Shown: positions 15,732 to 24,037, numbered from the stretch's first letter. The stretch: 26,852 nt of DNA from CAZZCN01 sp964652975 (GCA_964652975.1 CAZZCN010000045.1:1-26852); one strand, 5' to 3'. Notes: generated by a model from the letters alone, not told the origin. Numbers and translations are program-made.

Positions 15732-17744
15732 TCATCCAACCTCTGATCCGGAAGCTATATCTCCTTCAACAGTAAGAATTTTAAGGTTATGAGCATCGTC
15801 CTCTGCACAAAGTATCATTCCATTGGACTCTTGTCCCATGATTTTTCTCGGCTTTAAATTGGTTACAAGTACCACATTTTTACCTATGATATCTTCCGGT
15901 GCATACCATTTTGCTATTCCGGAAAGCACCTGTCTTACTTCAGTACCAATGTCTATCCTGGATATCAGAAGCTTATCCGATCCCTCAACTCTTTTGGATT
16001 CCAATACCTTTCCAACTTTTATCTTGACCTTTACAAAATCAGTAAATTCAATCATTGCAACGCCTTCGATTGTTGGTTCGGCGGGATTGTCTGCATTCTT
16101 GTCATTTGCCGGTGCATCAGTGATTTTTGGCGCGGTGTCTTCTTTCGCAAACTGCAAATCACTAAGTTCGGCAAGTTCCTTCTCCATATCTATGCGAGGG
16201 AAAATTGGAGGCATTTTCTTGACACCGTTTTTACTTTCGTACAATCCGAAAACACTGGCGCTTTCCCATGTTAAAATCTCCTTGTTTTCTATCCCCATAT
16301 TCTCCCATATTAGTGGAGCTGTTGACGGCATAAGAGGTTCGATTAATATGGAAATTATTCTTATGGCTTCTGACAATTTGAACATTACCTCTGCGAGCCT
16401 TCCAGTATTTTCGGGGTCTTTTGCAAGAATCCAAGGGGATGTTTCATCTATGTATTTGTTACAACGTCCAATCACCTTCCAGATTTCAGCAATAGCAAGG
16501 CTGAATTGAAGCTTCTCCATATGACCTTCAAATAGCAAAGGCAGGTTCAGACACATTTCTTCAAGTTCATAATCATACGTCTCATTTTCTTTTGTGCTTT
16601 TTTCTCTTTTGGCAGGTATGATTCCGCCAAAATATTTTTCTGTCATAGCAGCGGTTCTGCTTACCAGGTTCCCCAGGTCATTGGCAAGGTCGGAGTTTAT
16701 TCTGGAAATCATCGATTCATTTGAGAACATTCCGTCAGAACCGAATGGCACTTCTCTTAAAAGAAAATATCTGACTGCGTCAACACTATAACGTTTACAC
16801 AAAATCACCGGATCAACAATGTTTGCAGTCTTGTTCTCCTTGGACTTTGAAATCTTGGCACCGTCAAGCAAAAGCCAGCCGTGTCCATATATCTTCTTGG
16901 GCAGTGGAATATCAAGCGCCATAAGCATTGCGGGCCATATTATCGTATGAAAACGTACAATCTCCTTGCCGACCAGATGTACATCAGCAGGCCAGTATTT
17001 TGCAAAATCTCCATTGGCATCGTCTGGATATCCAAGAGCTGTTATATAGTTTGAAAGCGCGTCAATCCAGACATAAACAACGTGCTTGGTGTCAAAAGGA
17101 ACCTTTACGCCCCAGTCAAATGTCGTTCTGGATACGCAGAGATCATCAAGACCCGGTTTTAGAAAATTGTTAAGCATCTCATTAGTACGAGATGCCGGCT
17201 CGATAAATTCAGGATTGCTTTCAAACAGCTTGATCAAGGCATCCTGGTATTTTGAAATTCGGAAAAAGTAGCTCTCCTCACGCGTCTTCTGTACGGGGCG
17301 TCCACAATCAGGGCACTTTCCTTCCTTTATCTGCGTCTCGGTCCAGAACGACTCACAAGGGGTGCAGTACCAGCCTTCATACTCACTCTTATAGATATCA
17401 CCTTTATCGTACAGCTTCTGGAAAATGTATTGAATCGCCTTCTCATGATCCTCATCGGTTGTTCTAATAAAACGGTCGTATTTGATGTCCAGAATCTCCC
17501 AGAGTTTTTTGATTCCTACAACAATTTCATCAACATATTCCTTGGGTCCGACGCCGTTCTCCATAGCCTTCTGCTGGATTTTCTGACCGTGCTCGTCGGT
17601 TCCAGTCAAAAACATCACATCGTAGCCTTTGAGCCTCTTGTATCTGCACATTGCATCGGCAGCCACTGTGGTATAGGAATGTCCAATATGGAGATTCCCG
17701 CTCGGATAGTAGATCGGCGTTGTAAGGTAAAATGTCTTTTTCAT
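15732..17744 (-). CDS. metG: Methionyl-tRNA synthetase with C-terminal tRNA-binding domain
   Basis: Class I synthetase that charges methionine to tRNA(Met). It has HIGH (19-22), a single zinc knuckle (Cys127, Cys130, Cys144, Cys147), WIDALSNYITALGYP, and KISKS (297-301) in place of KMSKS. A C-terminal EMAP/Trbp111-like domain (about 560-670, FVKVKIKVGKV..., LKPRKIMGQESNGMIL) serves dimerisation and tRNA binding. The frame is open to 17783, but the ATG at 17744 starts at the family N-terminus (MKKTFYLTTPIYYPSG) and follows GGAGGG, giving 670 residues. No T-box or other leader is visible upstream. It heads the run metG-tatD-ABC-DUF1854-ABC, whose short spacings suggest co-transcription. Confidence 0.96.
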   Translation of the reverse strand: MKKTFYLTTPIYYPSGNLHIGHSYTTVAADAMCRYKRLKGYDVMFLTGTDEHGQKIQQKAMENGVGPKEYVDEIVVGIKKLWEILDIKYDRFIRTTDEDHEKAIQYIFQKLYDKGDIYKSEYEGWYCTPCESFWTETQIKEGKCPDCGRPVQKTREESYFFRISKYQDALIKLFESNPEFIEPASRTNEMLNNFLKPGLDDLCVSRTTFDWGVKVPFDTKHVVYVWIDALSNYITALGYPDDANGDFAKYWPADVHLVGKEIVRFHTIIWPAMLMALDIPLPKKIYGHGWLLLDGAKISKSKENKTANIVDPVILCKRYSVDAVRYFLLREVPFGSDGMFSNESMISRINSDLANDLGNLVSRTAAMTEKYFGGIIPAKREKSTKENETYDYELEEMCLNLPLLFEGHMEKLQFSLAIAEIWKVIGRCNKYIDETSPWILAKDPENTGRLAEVMFKLSEAIRIISILIEPLMPSTAPLIWENMGIENKEILTWESASVFGLYESKNGVKKMPPIFPRIDMEKELAELSDLQFAKEDTAPKITDAPANDKNADNPAEPTIEGVAMIEFTDFVKVKIKVGKVLESKRVEGSDKLLISRIDIGTEVRQVLSGIAKWYAPEDIIGKNVVLVTNLKPRKIMGQESNGMILCAEDDAHNLKILTVEGDIASGSEVG

Positions 17745-17844
17745 AAGATTGTTGTCCCTCCGGTGAATTTTAATGCATGACATCTGATAATGGCATGTTA
17801 GTATGGTTCATTTCATACATGAATTGTTTATTATGTGGCTCTTT

Positions 17845-17873
17845 TATATAGCACGTTTGGCTGGCACGATTAA
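17845..17873 (-). promoter_or_regulatory. Candidate metG promoter
   Basis: TTAATC (17868-17873), a 17-base spacer ending in TGC (extended -10) and TATATA (17845-17850), about 100 bases above the metG start. The -35 is weak. The intergenic region 17745-18127 contains only this, one copy of the 36-bp repeat, and the plus-strand promoter of the ATPase gene. Confidence 0.4.
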
Positions 17874-17937
17874 TTGGCAAGTTTTTACGTTTTAATGTTA
17901 AAGCTAATGTCAACCAATAAATCAATTGTCAGCATCA

Positions 17938-17973
17938 TTGAATTATACTTTATTATTTGGTAAATTTCAAATT
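17938..17973. repeat. Left 36-bp direct repeat flanking the ATPase-TOPRIM cassette
   Basis: Begins TTGAATTATACTTTAT and ends AAATTTCAAATT. The copy at 20236-20271 matches it at 31 of 36 positions in the same orientation: the first 16 and last 12 bases are identical. The two copies bracket the only plus-strand genes of the window. Confidence 0.7.
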
Positions 17974-18074
17974 TTCTAAAAAAATGCCATAGATTTTTTC
18001 TGCTTGATTGTTTCTTAATTATAAGCATTTATAATCATTTTTCGGTACATTTTGTATCGTTTTTAATTTTATTA

Positions 18075-18103
18075 TTTACTTTTTAATACTTTCATGCTAT
18101 TAT
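18075..18103 (+). promoter_or_regulatory. Promoter of the ATPase-TOPRIM operon
   Basis: TTTACT (18075-18080), a 17-base spacer ending in TGC (extended -10) and TATTAT (18098-18103), with the start codon 24 bases below. It lies inside the 36-bp repeats, so the cassette carries its own promoter. Confidence 0.65.
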
Positions 18104-18127
18104 ATTCCTATGAAAGGGGTTGATATA

Positions 18128-19531
18128 ATGAAAAATACAATAGTACGTATATGCCAAATAGAATTGACAGGATTTAAAAATACATTGTATGGATTGGTAG
18201 AAATGCCGCTTGCTGCCAATGCAGATTATTTTTCAAGAACAGCTGATATACTTGGTATATATGGACAAAACGGTTCTGGTAAAACGGCGTTAATTGAAGC
18301 CATGGAGATTATTCAGAATTTATTGACCGGAAATTCACTGCCTCCGGAAACAGTTCACTACATTTCAAAGGAAATTAATAGTTGTACCATTGCAGTTAAG
18401 TTCATTATTGAGACAGACCGAAAAACAGCTATTGCAGATTATTCCGTTGTACTTATACGGGATAAGAATGATCAGTTTGAAATTAATCATGAGTCTCTCG
18501 AGGCTGCTGAGTGGAACGGAGAAAAATTCGAAACCAAAAAATCACTGATTAATTATACTCTCTCTTCTGAAGGACCTTTATTTACTCCAAAATATCGATT
18601 TGAAGAATTGACACGCAGTAATAATGAGACGAAGGTCAACTTAAGTGTCGCCCAAAAAATAGCAGCAAGGGACAATTGCTCCTTTATCTTTGGATCTGAA
18701 GGAAAGGTGGTATTTTTATCTGCACCGGATAACGTATCATCTGACTATGCTTACATTATTTTTGCACTTTACAAGTATGCCAGCATCAATTTGTTTGTAA
18801 TATCCAATGCGCATTCCGGAGCTATTAGCATGAATCTTTTGATACCGTTTGCATTTCGTTTGGAAGTTGGAGAAAAGATATCAAAGGGTAATTTACCGAT
18901 AAGACTTGATGAACCAACAATAATAAGTAAAGGCCATTTTAACATCGTTCGCCAAATAATTGATGAAATGAATATTGTTCTCTTCACAATGATCCCTGGT
19001 CTTTCAATAGGAGTCCATGATTTTGGTGAGCAACTTCTTGAGAATGGCTCAACAGGGCATAAAATTGAACTGACATCAAAACGCGGTGATATTGTAATAC
19101 CCTTAAAATATGAGTCAGAAGGTATTATTAAAATCATATCTGTGCTTAATGCTTTAATGTGTGTTTATAACCATCCGTCCATGTGCCTTATCATTGACGA
19201 ACTTGACTCCGGGATATATGAGTATCTTTTGGGTGAATTGCTTTCAGTTTTTGAGAAAAGTGCCAAAGGTCAACTTATTTTCACATCGCATAATTTACGC
19301 GCCTTAGAGATGCTTAATAAAAGAAGTATTGTTTTTTCTACTACTAACCCATCAAACAGATATATTCGTCTGCAGAACGTCAAAAGCAATAACAATTTAA
19401 GAGATATGTATTTACGCAGTATTACTTTGGGAGGACAAAAAGAGGATGTATATGCTGAAACAGACAGTATAGAGATTGGACGAGCCTTCAGACGTGCCGG
19501 AAAGGCGGTGCGGGATGAAATCAAAAACTAA
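18128..19531 (+). CDS. AAA15/ABC-type ATPase of a two-gene putative anti-phage module
   Basis: 467-residue SMC/ABC-like ATPase of the AAA15 (COG1106) type. It has N-terminal Walker A GQNGSGKT (46-53), a long divergent middle, the signature-like ESEGIIKI (329-336), Walker B CLIIDELDSG (353-362, Asp357-Glu358) and a switch His388 in FTSHNLRALEML. No transmembrane segment or fused nuclease is seen. ATPases of this kind partner nucleases in AbiL, PARIS and related defence systems, where they sense phage and control the effector. The ATG at 18128 follows AAAGGGG at good spacing; the ATG at 18110 lies upstream of that site and is not favoured. It overlaps the next gene by 17 bases. Exact system assignment is not possible by eye. 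Confidence 0.8.
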   Translation: MKNTIVRICQIELTGFKNTLYGLVEMPLAANADYFSRTADILGIYGQNGSGKTALIEAMEIIQNLLTGNSLPPETVHYISKEINSCTIAVKFIIETDRKTAIADYSVVLIRDKNDQFEINHESLEAAEWNGEKFETKKSLINYTLSSEGPLFTPKYRFEELTRSNNETKVNLSVAQKIAARDNCSFIFGSEGKVVFLSAPDNVSSDYAYIIFALYKYASINLFVISNAHSGAISMNLLIPFAFRLEVGEKISKGNLPIRLDEPTIISKGHFNIVRQIIDEMNIVLFTMIPGLSIGVHDFGEQLLENGSTGHKIELTSKRGDIVIPLKYESEGIIKIISVLNALMCVYNHPSMCLIIDELDSGIYEYLLGELLSVFEKSAKGQLIFTSHNLRALEMLNKRSIVFSTTNPSNRYIRLQNVKSNNNLRDMYLRSITLGGQKEDVYAETDSIEIGRAFRRAGKAVRDEIKN

Positions 19532-20213
19532 AAAAATACTGTTATTTATAGTTGAAGGTCCAACCGACCAAGATGCCTTAAGCCCAGTGCTTAAGAAAAT
19601 ATTCCAAAGTAACGATGTGCGTTTTCATGTGGTTCATGGAGATATGACAAGCGACTGGTCTGTGAACGGAACAAATGCAATTGAAGCAGTTCATAACCAT
19701 ATAAAAATGGAAATGGACCGTTACGGTTTCAACAAGCAAGATATCATAAAAGTCATTCATTTGATTGATACAGACGGGGTTTTTATTCCTTCAAACAGGG
19801 TTGTTCTTGGAAATTCAAAGGGAATAAAGTATTTTGACGATCGAATTGAAACATCCATTCCTAAAAGTATACTAGATCGAAATACAAGAAAATGCCAGGT
19901 ACTTTATCGACTTTACCCAGCCGTTAAGATAGGGACAATTCCTTATTGTGTTTATTATTTTTCAAGGAATCTTGAGCATGTGCTCCATGATGAGAACAGA
20001 GATTTAGACGATGATGAAAAGGCGGATTTTGCAGATACTTTTGCAGATTTGTATCTTTCAGATACAGAGGGATTCAAAACATTTATTTCCACGTCTGATT
20101 TTTCTGTAATCGGTAATTATAGCGATACTTGGAATTTCATCACGCAAGGTATAAACTCGCTGCATAGATATAGTAATTTTCATTTACTTTTTACAGATAA
20201 CAATTTAGGATAA
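19515..20213 (+). CDS. TOPRIM-like putative nuclease, partner of the upstream ATPase
   Basis: 232 residues. The first 90 carry the TOPRIM pattern: a strand ending in a Glu (ILLFIVEGPTDQDAL, Glu14) and a later DxD (HLIDTDG, Asp85 and Asp87), the metal-binding residues of topoisomerase/OLD-type nucleases. The remainder (for example YCVYYFSRNLEHVLHD at about 144-159) is not a domain I can name. The second gene of AbiL and PARIS pairs is also a small TOPRIM-type protein, so an effector nuclease that cuts DNA or RNA on infection is the best inference. The ATG at 19515, within the end of the ATPase gene, follows a G-rich GGTGCGGG and starts at the conserved strand; the pair is probably translationally coupled. 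Confidence 0.72.
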   Translation: MKSKTKKILLFIVEGPTDQDALSPVLKKIFQSNDVRFHVVHGDMTSDWSVNGTNAIEAVHNHIKMEMDRYGFNKQDIIKVIHLIDTDGVFIPSNRVVLGNSKGIKYFDDRIETSIPKSILDRNTRKCQVLYRLYPAVKIGTIPYCVYYFSRNLEHVLHDENRDLDDDEKADFADTFADLYLSDTEGFKTFISTSDFSVIGNYSDTWNFITQGINSLHRYSNFHLLFTDNNLG

Positions 20214-20235
20214 TATTTCTATTGTGAATATTTGC

Positions 20236-20271
20236 TTGAATTATACTTTATAATCAGTAAAATTTCAAATT
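20236..20271. repeat. Right 36-bp direct repeat flanking the ATPase-TOPRIM cassette
   Basis: Same orientation as 17938-17973, 31 of 36 identical. It starts 22 bases after the TOPRIM gene stop and lies in the short convergent gap before the MATE gene, where no strong terminator is visible. Confidence 0.7.
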
Positions 20272-20304
20272 GCTGTTAACAAATATTTTTGTCTAATTTT
20301 ATTC

Positions 20305-21909
20305 TTACTGCATAACTGCAAGTTCTTCTATACTTAAGTCATTTTGATGGGACACAAGGTTGTGTATCCATTTTTTAGTAAAAAATCTAAACAGCCCTAT
20401 AGTCCCTTTTATGATTTCTTCCGCCTGAGCTACAAGAAAAACAAAGGGTAGCGGCCAATGAAGAAAAAGCCCGGTATAAACTGCTAAAGGAACTGATATA
20501 AGCCATAGCGGTATTGCTTCAAGTGCCAGAACAAAATCGGCATCACCTCCGGCACGTAATACGCCCATCAGGTTCGTAAAATTAACTGATTTTACCACCA
20601 TCATGCATGCGGATAAAGTAATAATGGTTCTGGCAAATTCTTTGACTGCCAGGGAAACGTCATATAAAGAAACTACTGAATTTCTTGTTGCAAAAAGTAT
20701 TGCACCTATTACAATACCAACTATTGGTGCTATTATAATTGATCTTGCTCCGTAAATATAGGCCTTGTCTTTTCGTCCTTCTCCGATTTTCTTACCTATC
20801 AGAACGGCACATGCACTGCCAAGACCAAGTGTTACCACAAACGAGATTCTATCCAGTGTTTGCAAAATATTAAAGGCCGCAATTTCTTCAGTCCCCATTC
20901 TACCGTATACAACAGCAAAGGCTGAAGTGCCAAGCACCCATAAGCTTTCATTGGCGATTATCGGAACTGCTACTCGTATTATAGAAAATACAAATTTTCT
21001 TTTAAGTGATAATATATCTTTTAATCTGCATGCAACAGCAAGGTCTTTTCTATACACCAGCCCCATGATAAGAACGCATTCCAGGATTCTCGCAATTACT
21101 GTAGCTATTGCAGCTCCTTTGACACCAAGCATTGGCATGCCGAATTTGCCATAAATCAGCACGTAATTTAAAACTGTATTTACAATAAGGGAGCAGGCAG
21201 ATGAAACCAATGGGAAATTCGCTTTTTCGATTGAACGAAGGCCAACCGAATAAACCATTGAAATCGCCGTTAAAGGATATCCTAATGCAACTATTACAAT
21301 GTAATCAACGCCTAATTTTATAACTTCTTTATCTGTCGTAAAGATTCCGATAAAAATCTCAGGCACACTAAATACCGCTCCCATGAAGACAATGCTGAAG
21401 ACAAAGCTGAAAATGAGCCCCAATCCTATTGTCTGTTTAATATCTCCGACAGATTTTTTACCCCAGTACTGCGCAATGAAAATCGAAAGACTTGCATTTG
21501 TCCCGAACAGCACCAGTGCAAAAATAAAAAATATCTGATTTGCTATCCCGACCGCTGCTAAAGACTCTTTGCCAAGTCCTCCAACCATTACACTGTCTAT
21601 CATGTTAAGCATTGAACTTATCAGGTTTTGTATAATAATTGGAATTGCAATAACCAACAATGATTTGTAGAAAAAAGGATCAAATTCAAATATTCCGTTT
21701 TTTTCTTTGACAAGGTTTTTGTCTATATTGGAATGTTCTTTTGCAATATCCCTGTTACTATTATTTTCATTAAAATCATTATCGTCACAGTCATTATCGT
21801 TACAGTCATTATCGTTACAACCATTATCGTTACAACCATTATCACTATTATGATTTTTGTTATTAACTTTTTTATCATTATCATTATTTGTATTATTATA
21901 AGTATTCAT
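20305..21909 (-). CDS. MATE-family multidrug/cation antiporter with Asn-rich N-terminal extension
   Basis: Inner-membrane exporter of the MATE family, driven by H+ or Na+. After about residue 75 the protein has the usual twelve hydrophobic segments in two homologous halves; typical text includes IAIPIIIQNLISSMLNMIDSVMVGGLG near the first helices and AVPIIANESLWVLGTSAFAVVYGRMG at the start of the second half. The substrate cannot be predicted. The first 70 residues are an unusual hydrophilic Asn/Asp/Cys-rich tail built from 15-bp repeats, absent from ordinary MATE proteins. The ATG at 21909 has only a weak ribosome site (GGATTTTTT), so a slightly different start is possible. It is convergent with the TOPRIM gene and follows rsmI by 100 bases. 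Confidence 0.9.
   Translation of the reverse strand: MNTYNNTNNDNDKKVNNKNHNSDNGCNDNGCNDNDCNDNDCDDNDFNENNSNRDIAKEHSNIDKNLVKEKNGIFEFDPFFYKSLLVIAIPIIIQNLISSMLNMIDSVMVGGLGKESLAAVGIANQIFFIFALVLFGTNASLSIFIAQYWGKKSVGDIKQTIGLGLIFSFVFSIVFMGAVFSVPEIFIGIFTTDKEVIKLGVDYIVIVALGYPLTAISMVYSVGLRSIEKANFPLVSSACSLIVNTVLNYVLIYGKFGMPMLGVKGAAIATVIARILECVLIMGLVYRKDLAVACRLKDILSLKRKFVFSIIRVAVPIIANESLWVLGTSAFAVVYGRMGTEEIAAFNILQTLDRISFVVTLGLGSACAVLIGKKIGEGRKDKAYIYGARSIIIAPIVGIVIGAILFATRNSVVSLYDVSLAVKEFARTIITLSACMMVVKSVNFTNLMGVLRAGGDADFVLALEAIPLWLISVPLAVYTGLFLHWPLPFVFLVAQAEEIIKGTIGLFRFFTKKWIHNLVSHQNDLSIEELAVMQ
21777..21851 (-). repeat. 15-bp in-frame tandem repeats in the MATE N-terminus
   Basis: Five consecutive 15-bp units of the form CATTATCGTTACAAC (plus strand), the first four nearly identical, encode repeated five-residue Asn/Asp/Cys blocks (GCNDN, DCNDN). 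The period keeps the frame. Confidence 0.88.
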
Positions 21910-21967
21910 AAAAAATCCAATTCTGTTATTTGCTTTACAAAGTAATCATAGATGAATGTCTAGCATG

Positions 21968-21998
21968 AAAAACCACTTTATATTATTTGTGGATTTTT
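21968..21998 (-). terminator. Weak terminator after rsmI
   Basis: Minus-strand hairpin with AAAAATCCAC and GTGGTTTTT arms (one bulge) about 12 bases after the rsmI stop, ending in five T. The stem has few GC pairs, so some read-through into the MATE gene is expected. Confidence 0.45.
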
Positions 21999-22009
21999 GG
22001 CTGTTAATT

Positions 22010-22906
22010 CTACCTGTTATCCTTCATTTCCTGTGCAAGCGAGTATGCGTCTCTCTTCGGTATGGAAAATTTTTCGGAAACCAGAACGGCGATTTCTTTG
22101 ACTGGAATTTTTTCATCCAGCTGCAATTTTATAAATGTCTCCATATTGTCGGCATTGGCCTTCTCATCGGATTCGCTTACAACAGATACAACACGCTTGT
22201 CATATTCTTCTCTGCCTTCAACGGCAAGTACATATTCGCCCCTGGGATCGATTTTAGTGTAAAGGGCTGTCGCTTCACCCACGGTTGTTCTGATGAATTC
22301 TTCGTGGATTTTGGTAAGCTCCCTCGCTAGGGTTATTCTTCTGTCCTGCCATCCGGTTTTGGCAAAATCGGTCAATGTTTTCTTGATTCTGTGCGGCGCT
22401 TCGTAAAAAACCATTGTCCTAGGCTCTGATTCCAGCGATTTCAATCTGGCTTTCCTGTCCTTGCCGCTAACAGGTATAAAACCTTCAAATGCGAATCTTG
22501 CTGTGTTCAAATCCGATCCGCTAAGACCGGCGATTGCGGCACATGGGCCTGGTATCACAACCACAGAAATATCGTTTTCGGAGCAAAGCTTAACAAGGTC
22601 TGTTCCGGGATCGGATATGCATGGCATGCCTGCATCGCTTACCAGTGCTATGTCTGTTCCTGCTTTAAGTTTTGAGATTAAGAGAGGTCCTTTATGTGCT
22701 TTATTATGTTCGTGATAGCTTTCCATCTGCTTCTTCATCTTGAATTTAACGAGCAACATGCCTGTTCTTCTGGTATCTTCAGCTGCTACGATTGCGACGT
22801 CTGAAATCACCTGCAAAGCCCTGGGCGACATGTCCGATAGATTGCCGATCGGGGTTCCGACAAGATACAGGATTCCTGATTTTGTTTTGGAAATGCTATC
22901 AGCCAT
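22010..22906 (-). CDS. rsmI: 16S rRNA (cytidine(1402)-2'-O)-methyltransferase RsmI
   Basis: SAM-dependent tetrapyrrole-methylase-fold enzyme that 2'-O-methylates C1402 of 16S rRNA, near the ribosomal P site. Diagnostic blocks are YLVGTPIGNLSDMSPRA near the N-terminus, AAEDTRRT, ALVSDAGMPCISDPG and VIPGPCA; FYEAPHRI and ELTKIHEEF follow. The 298-residue length is normal. The frame reaches a TTG at 22912, but the ATG at 22906 begins the usual N-terminus and follows AAAGGCG. In many Firmicutes rsmI lies next to trmN6 (yabB-yazA-yabC in B. subtilis). Here rluF lies between them, and no GIY-YIG (yazA) gene is seen. Confidence 0.96.
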   Translation of the reverse strand: MADSISKTKSGILYLVGTPIGNLSDMSPRALQVISDVAIVAAEDTRRTGMLLVKFKMKKQMESYHEHNKAHKGPLLISKLKAGTDIALVSDAGMPCISDPGTDLVKLCSENDISVVVIPGPCAAIAGLSGSDLNTARFAFEGFIPVSGKDRKARLKSLESEPRTMVFYEAPHRIKKTLTDFAKTGWQDRRITLARELTKIHEEFIRTTVGEATALYTKIDPRGEYVLAVEGREEYDKRVVSVVSESDEKANADNMETFIKLQLDEKIPVKEIAVLVSEKFSIPKRDAYSLAQEMKDNR

Positions 22907-22997
22907 TTGCAATTCGCCTTTCGTATATAAATTTCAATGATATTTACTAGTATTCTGTTGGTGATAGTATGTTCTTTATTTTTCTATTTAAATGGTA

Positions 22998-23048
22998 TCA
23001 GTACTATATCGGTTTTTATATATTTTGTCTGTGTCATAATAGTACTGA
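22998..23048. repeat. Long-spaced inverted repeat between rluF and rsmI
   Basis: TCAGTACTAT (22998-23007) and ATAGTACTGA (23039-23048) are perfectly complementary 10-base arms 31 bases apart, 15 bases after the rluF stop. There is no following T-run. It could be an RNA hairpin affecting the rluF 3' end, or a protein site. Confidence 0.5.
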
Positions 23049-23062
23049 ACGCCTTCACTATA

Positions 23063-23983
23063 CTACTCCTCGTCATCATCTGTCTGATTGGTATTATCCG
23101 GTCCAAATGAAGTCTTCTGCGAGTCCTTGATCTGATTGTTAAGTTCAGCAAGTTCCTTCTGAGTCAAGTCCCTGTATTGTCCGATTTTAAGGGTGCCAAG
23201 TCCGATATTCATGATGCGTGTACGCTTCAGGGATATTATCTCATACCCCAGATATTCACACATTCTTCTTATCTGACGGTTGAGACCTTGTGTAAGAATT
23301 ATTTTGAAGGTGTTTGGAGTTAACATTTTGACAACACATTTTCGTGTAACGGTATTCAAAACAGGTATTCCTGAACTCATCCGGCTCACGAAATCCTCGT
23401 CTATGTTTCTGTCCACTGTTACCATGTATTCTTTCTCGTGATAATTGCCCGCACGAAGTATTTTGTTGACAATCTCTCCGTCATTTGTCAAAAGTATCAG
23501 TCCTGTTGAATCCTTGTCGAGTCTTCCTACCGGAAAAATTCTCTGATTGAAATTCACCTCGTCAACTATGTTTCGAAAAACCCTTCTGTCCGTTGTACAT
23601 GTAACACCAGCTGGTTTGTTATATGCCAGATATACAAAATCGTCACTTTTGTTGACAATTTCATTACCAACCTGTATTACCTGGTCATATCGAACTTTCT
23701 CACCGGTGAGAGCAATCCTGCCGTCGATTTTCACTTTACCTTCGCTAATTAACTGGTCCGCCTGGCGTCTGGAGCAAAACTTGGCTTCGCTAAGAAATTT
23801 ATTGATTCTGACAAGCTCTGGTTGTTCACTAACTTCGATTTTATCGTTTGCAATGTTTTCTGCGTTTACAGTTTTTACTGCATTTGCAGCATTACCAGAG
23901 TTTGTAGATTTTACTGCATTTGCAGCATTACCAGCGTTTGTGGTTTTGTTTTTATCTATATTGTTTGTTTCATTTTTTGGCAT
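23063..23983 (-). CDS. rluF: Pseudouridine synthase of the RluF/RluB family
   Basis: Isomerises uridine in 23S rRNA. After a low-complexity N-terminus (about 1-50), an S4 RNA-binding domain spans 57-103 (VRINKFLSEAKFCSRRQADQL). The catalytic domain has VGRLDKDSTGLILLTNDG with catalytic Asp156. The text NKILRAGNYHEKEYMVTVD, then GLNRQIRRMCEYLGYE and LKRTRIMN, matches RluF (E. coli U2604) better than RluB or RsuA. At 306 residues it is a little longer than average because of the N-terminal repeats and an acidic tail. The ATG at 23983 follows GACGGAG. It lies 54 bases after trmN6, probably in one operon. Confidence 0.92.
   Translation of the reverse strand: MPKNETNNIDKNKTTNAGNAANAVKSTNSGNAANAVKTVNAENIANDKIEVSEQPELVRINKFLSEAKFCSRRQADQLISEGKVKIDGRIALTGEKVRYDQVIQVGNEIVNKSDDFVYLAYNKPAGVTCTTDRRVFRNIVDEVNFNQRIFPVGRLDKDSTGLILLTNDGEIVNKILRAGNYHEKEYMVTVDRNIDEDFVSRMSSGIPVLNTVTRKCVVKMLTPNTFKIILTQGLNRQIRRMCEYLGYEIISLKRTRIMNIGLGTLKIGQYRDLTQKELAELNNQIKDSQKTSFGPDNTNQTDDDEE
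23873..23944 (-). repeat. 36-bp in-frame tandem repeat in the rluF N-terminus
   Basis: Two adjacent 36-bp units starting TTTTACTGCATTTGCAGCAT (plus strand), with a few mismatches near the end of each unit, encode the twelve-residue block NSGNAANAVKxx twice. They precede the S4 domain, so they form a flexible N-terminal tail. Confidence 0.88.
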
Positions 23984-24037
23984 TTCTTTTCTCCGTCTTT
24001 TTTGTTATCAGTATAACACATGTATAAATCGAATTTG

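Noticed and set aside
15823..16509. A 228-codon plus-strand open frame
   Set aside because: It is antisense to the end of metG, whose protein motifs are unambiguous.
17745..18127. A T-box or S-box leader for metG
   Set aside because: No GGTACC-type T-box core, terminator/antiterminator pair or SAM-riboswitch-like helices were found in this gap.
17938..20271. An insertion sequence or integron for the flanked cassette
   Set aside because: No transposase, integrase or terminal inverted repeats are seen; the flanks are direct repeats only.
21777..21851. 15-bp repeats as possible iterons of a replication origin
   Set aside because: They are in frame within the MATE gene, and no replication gene is nearby.
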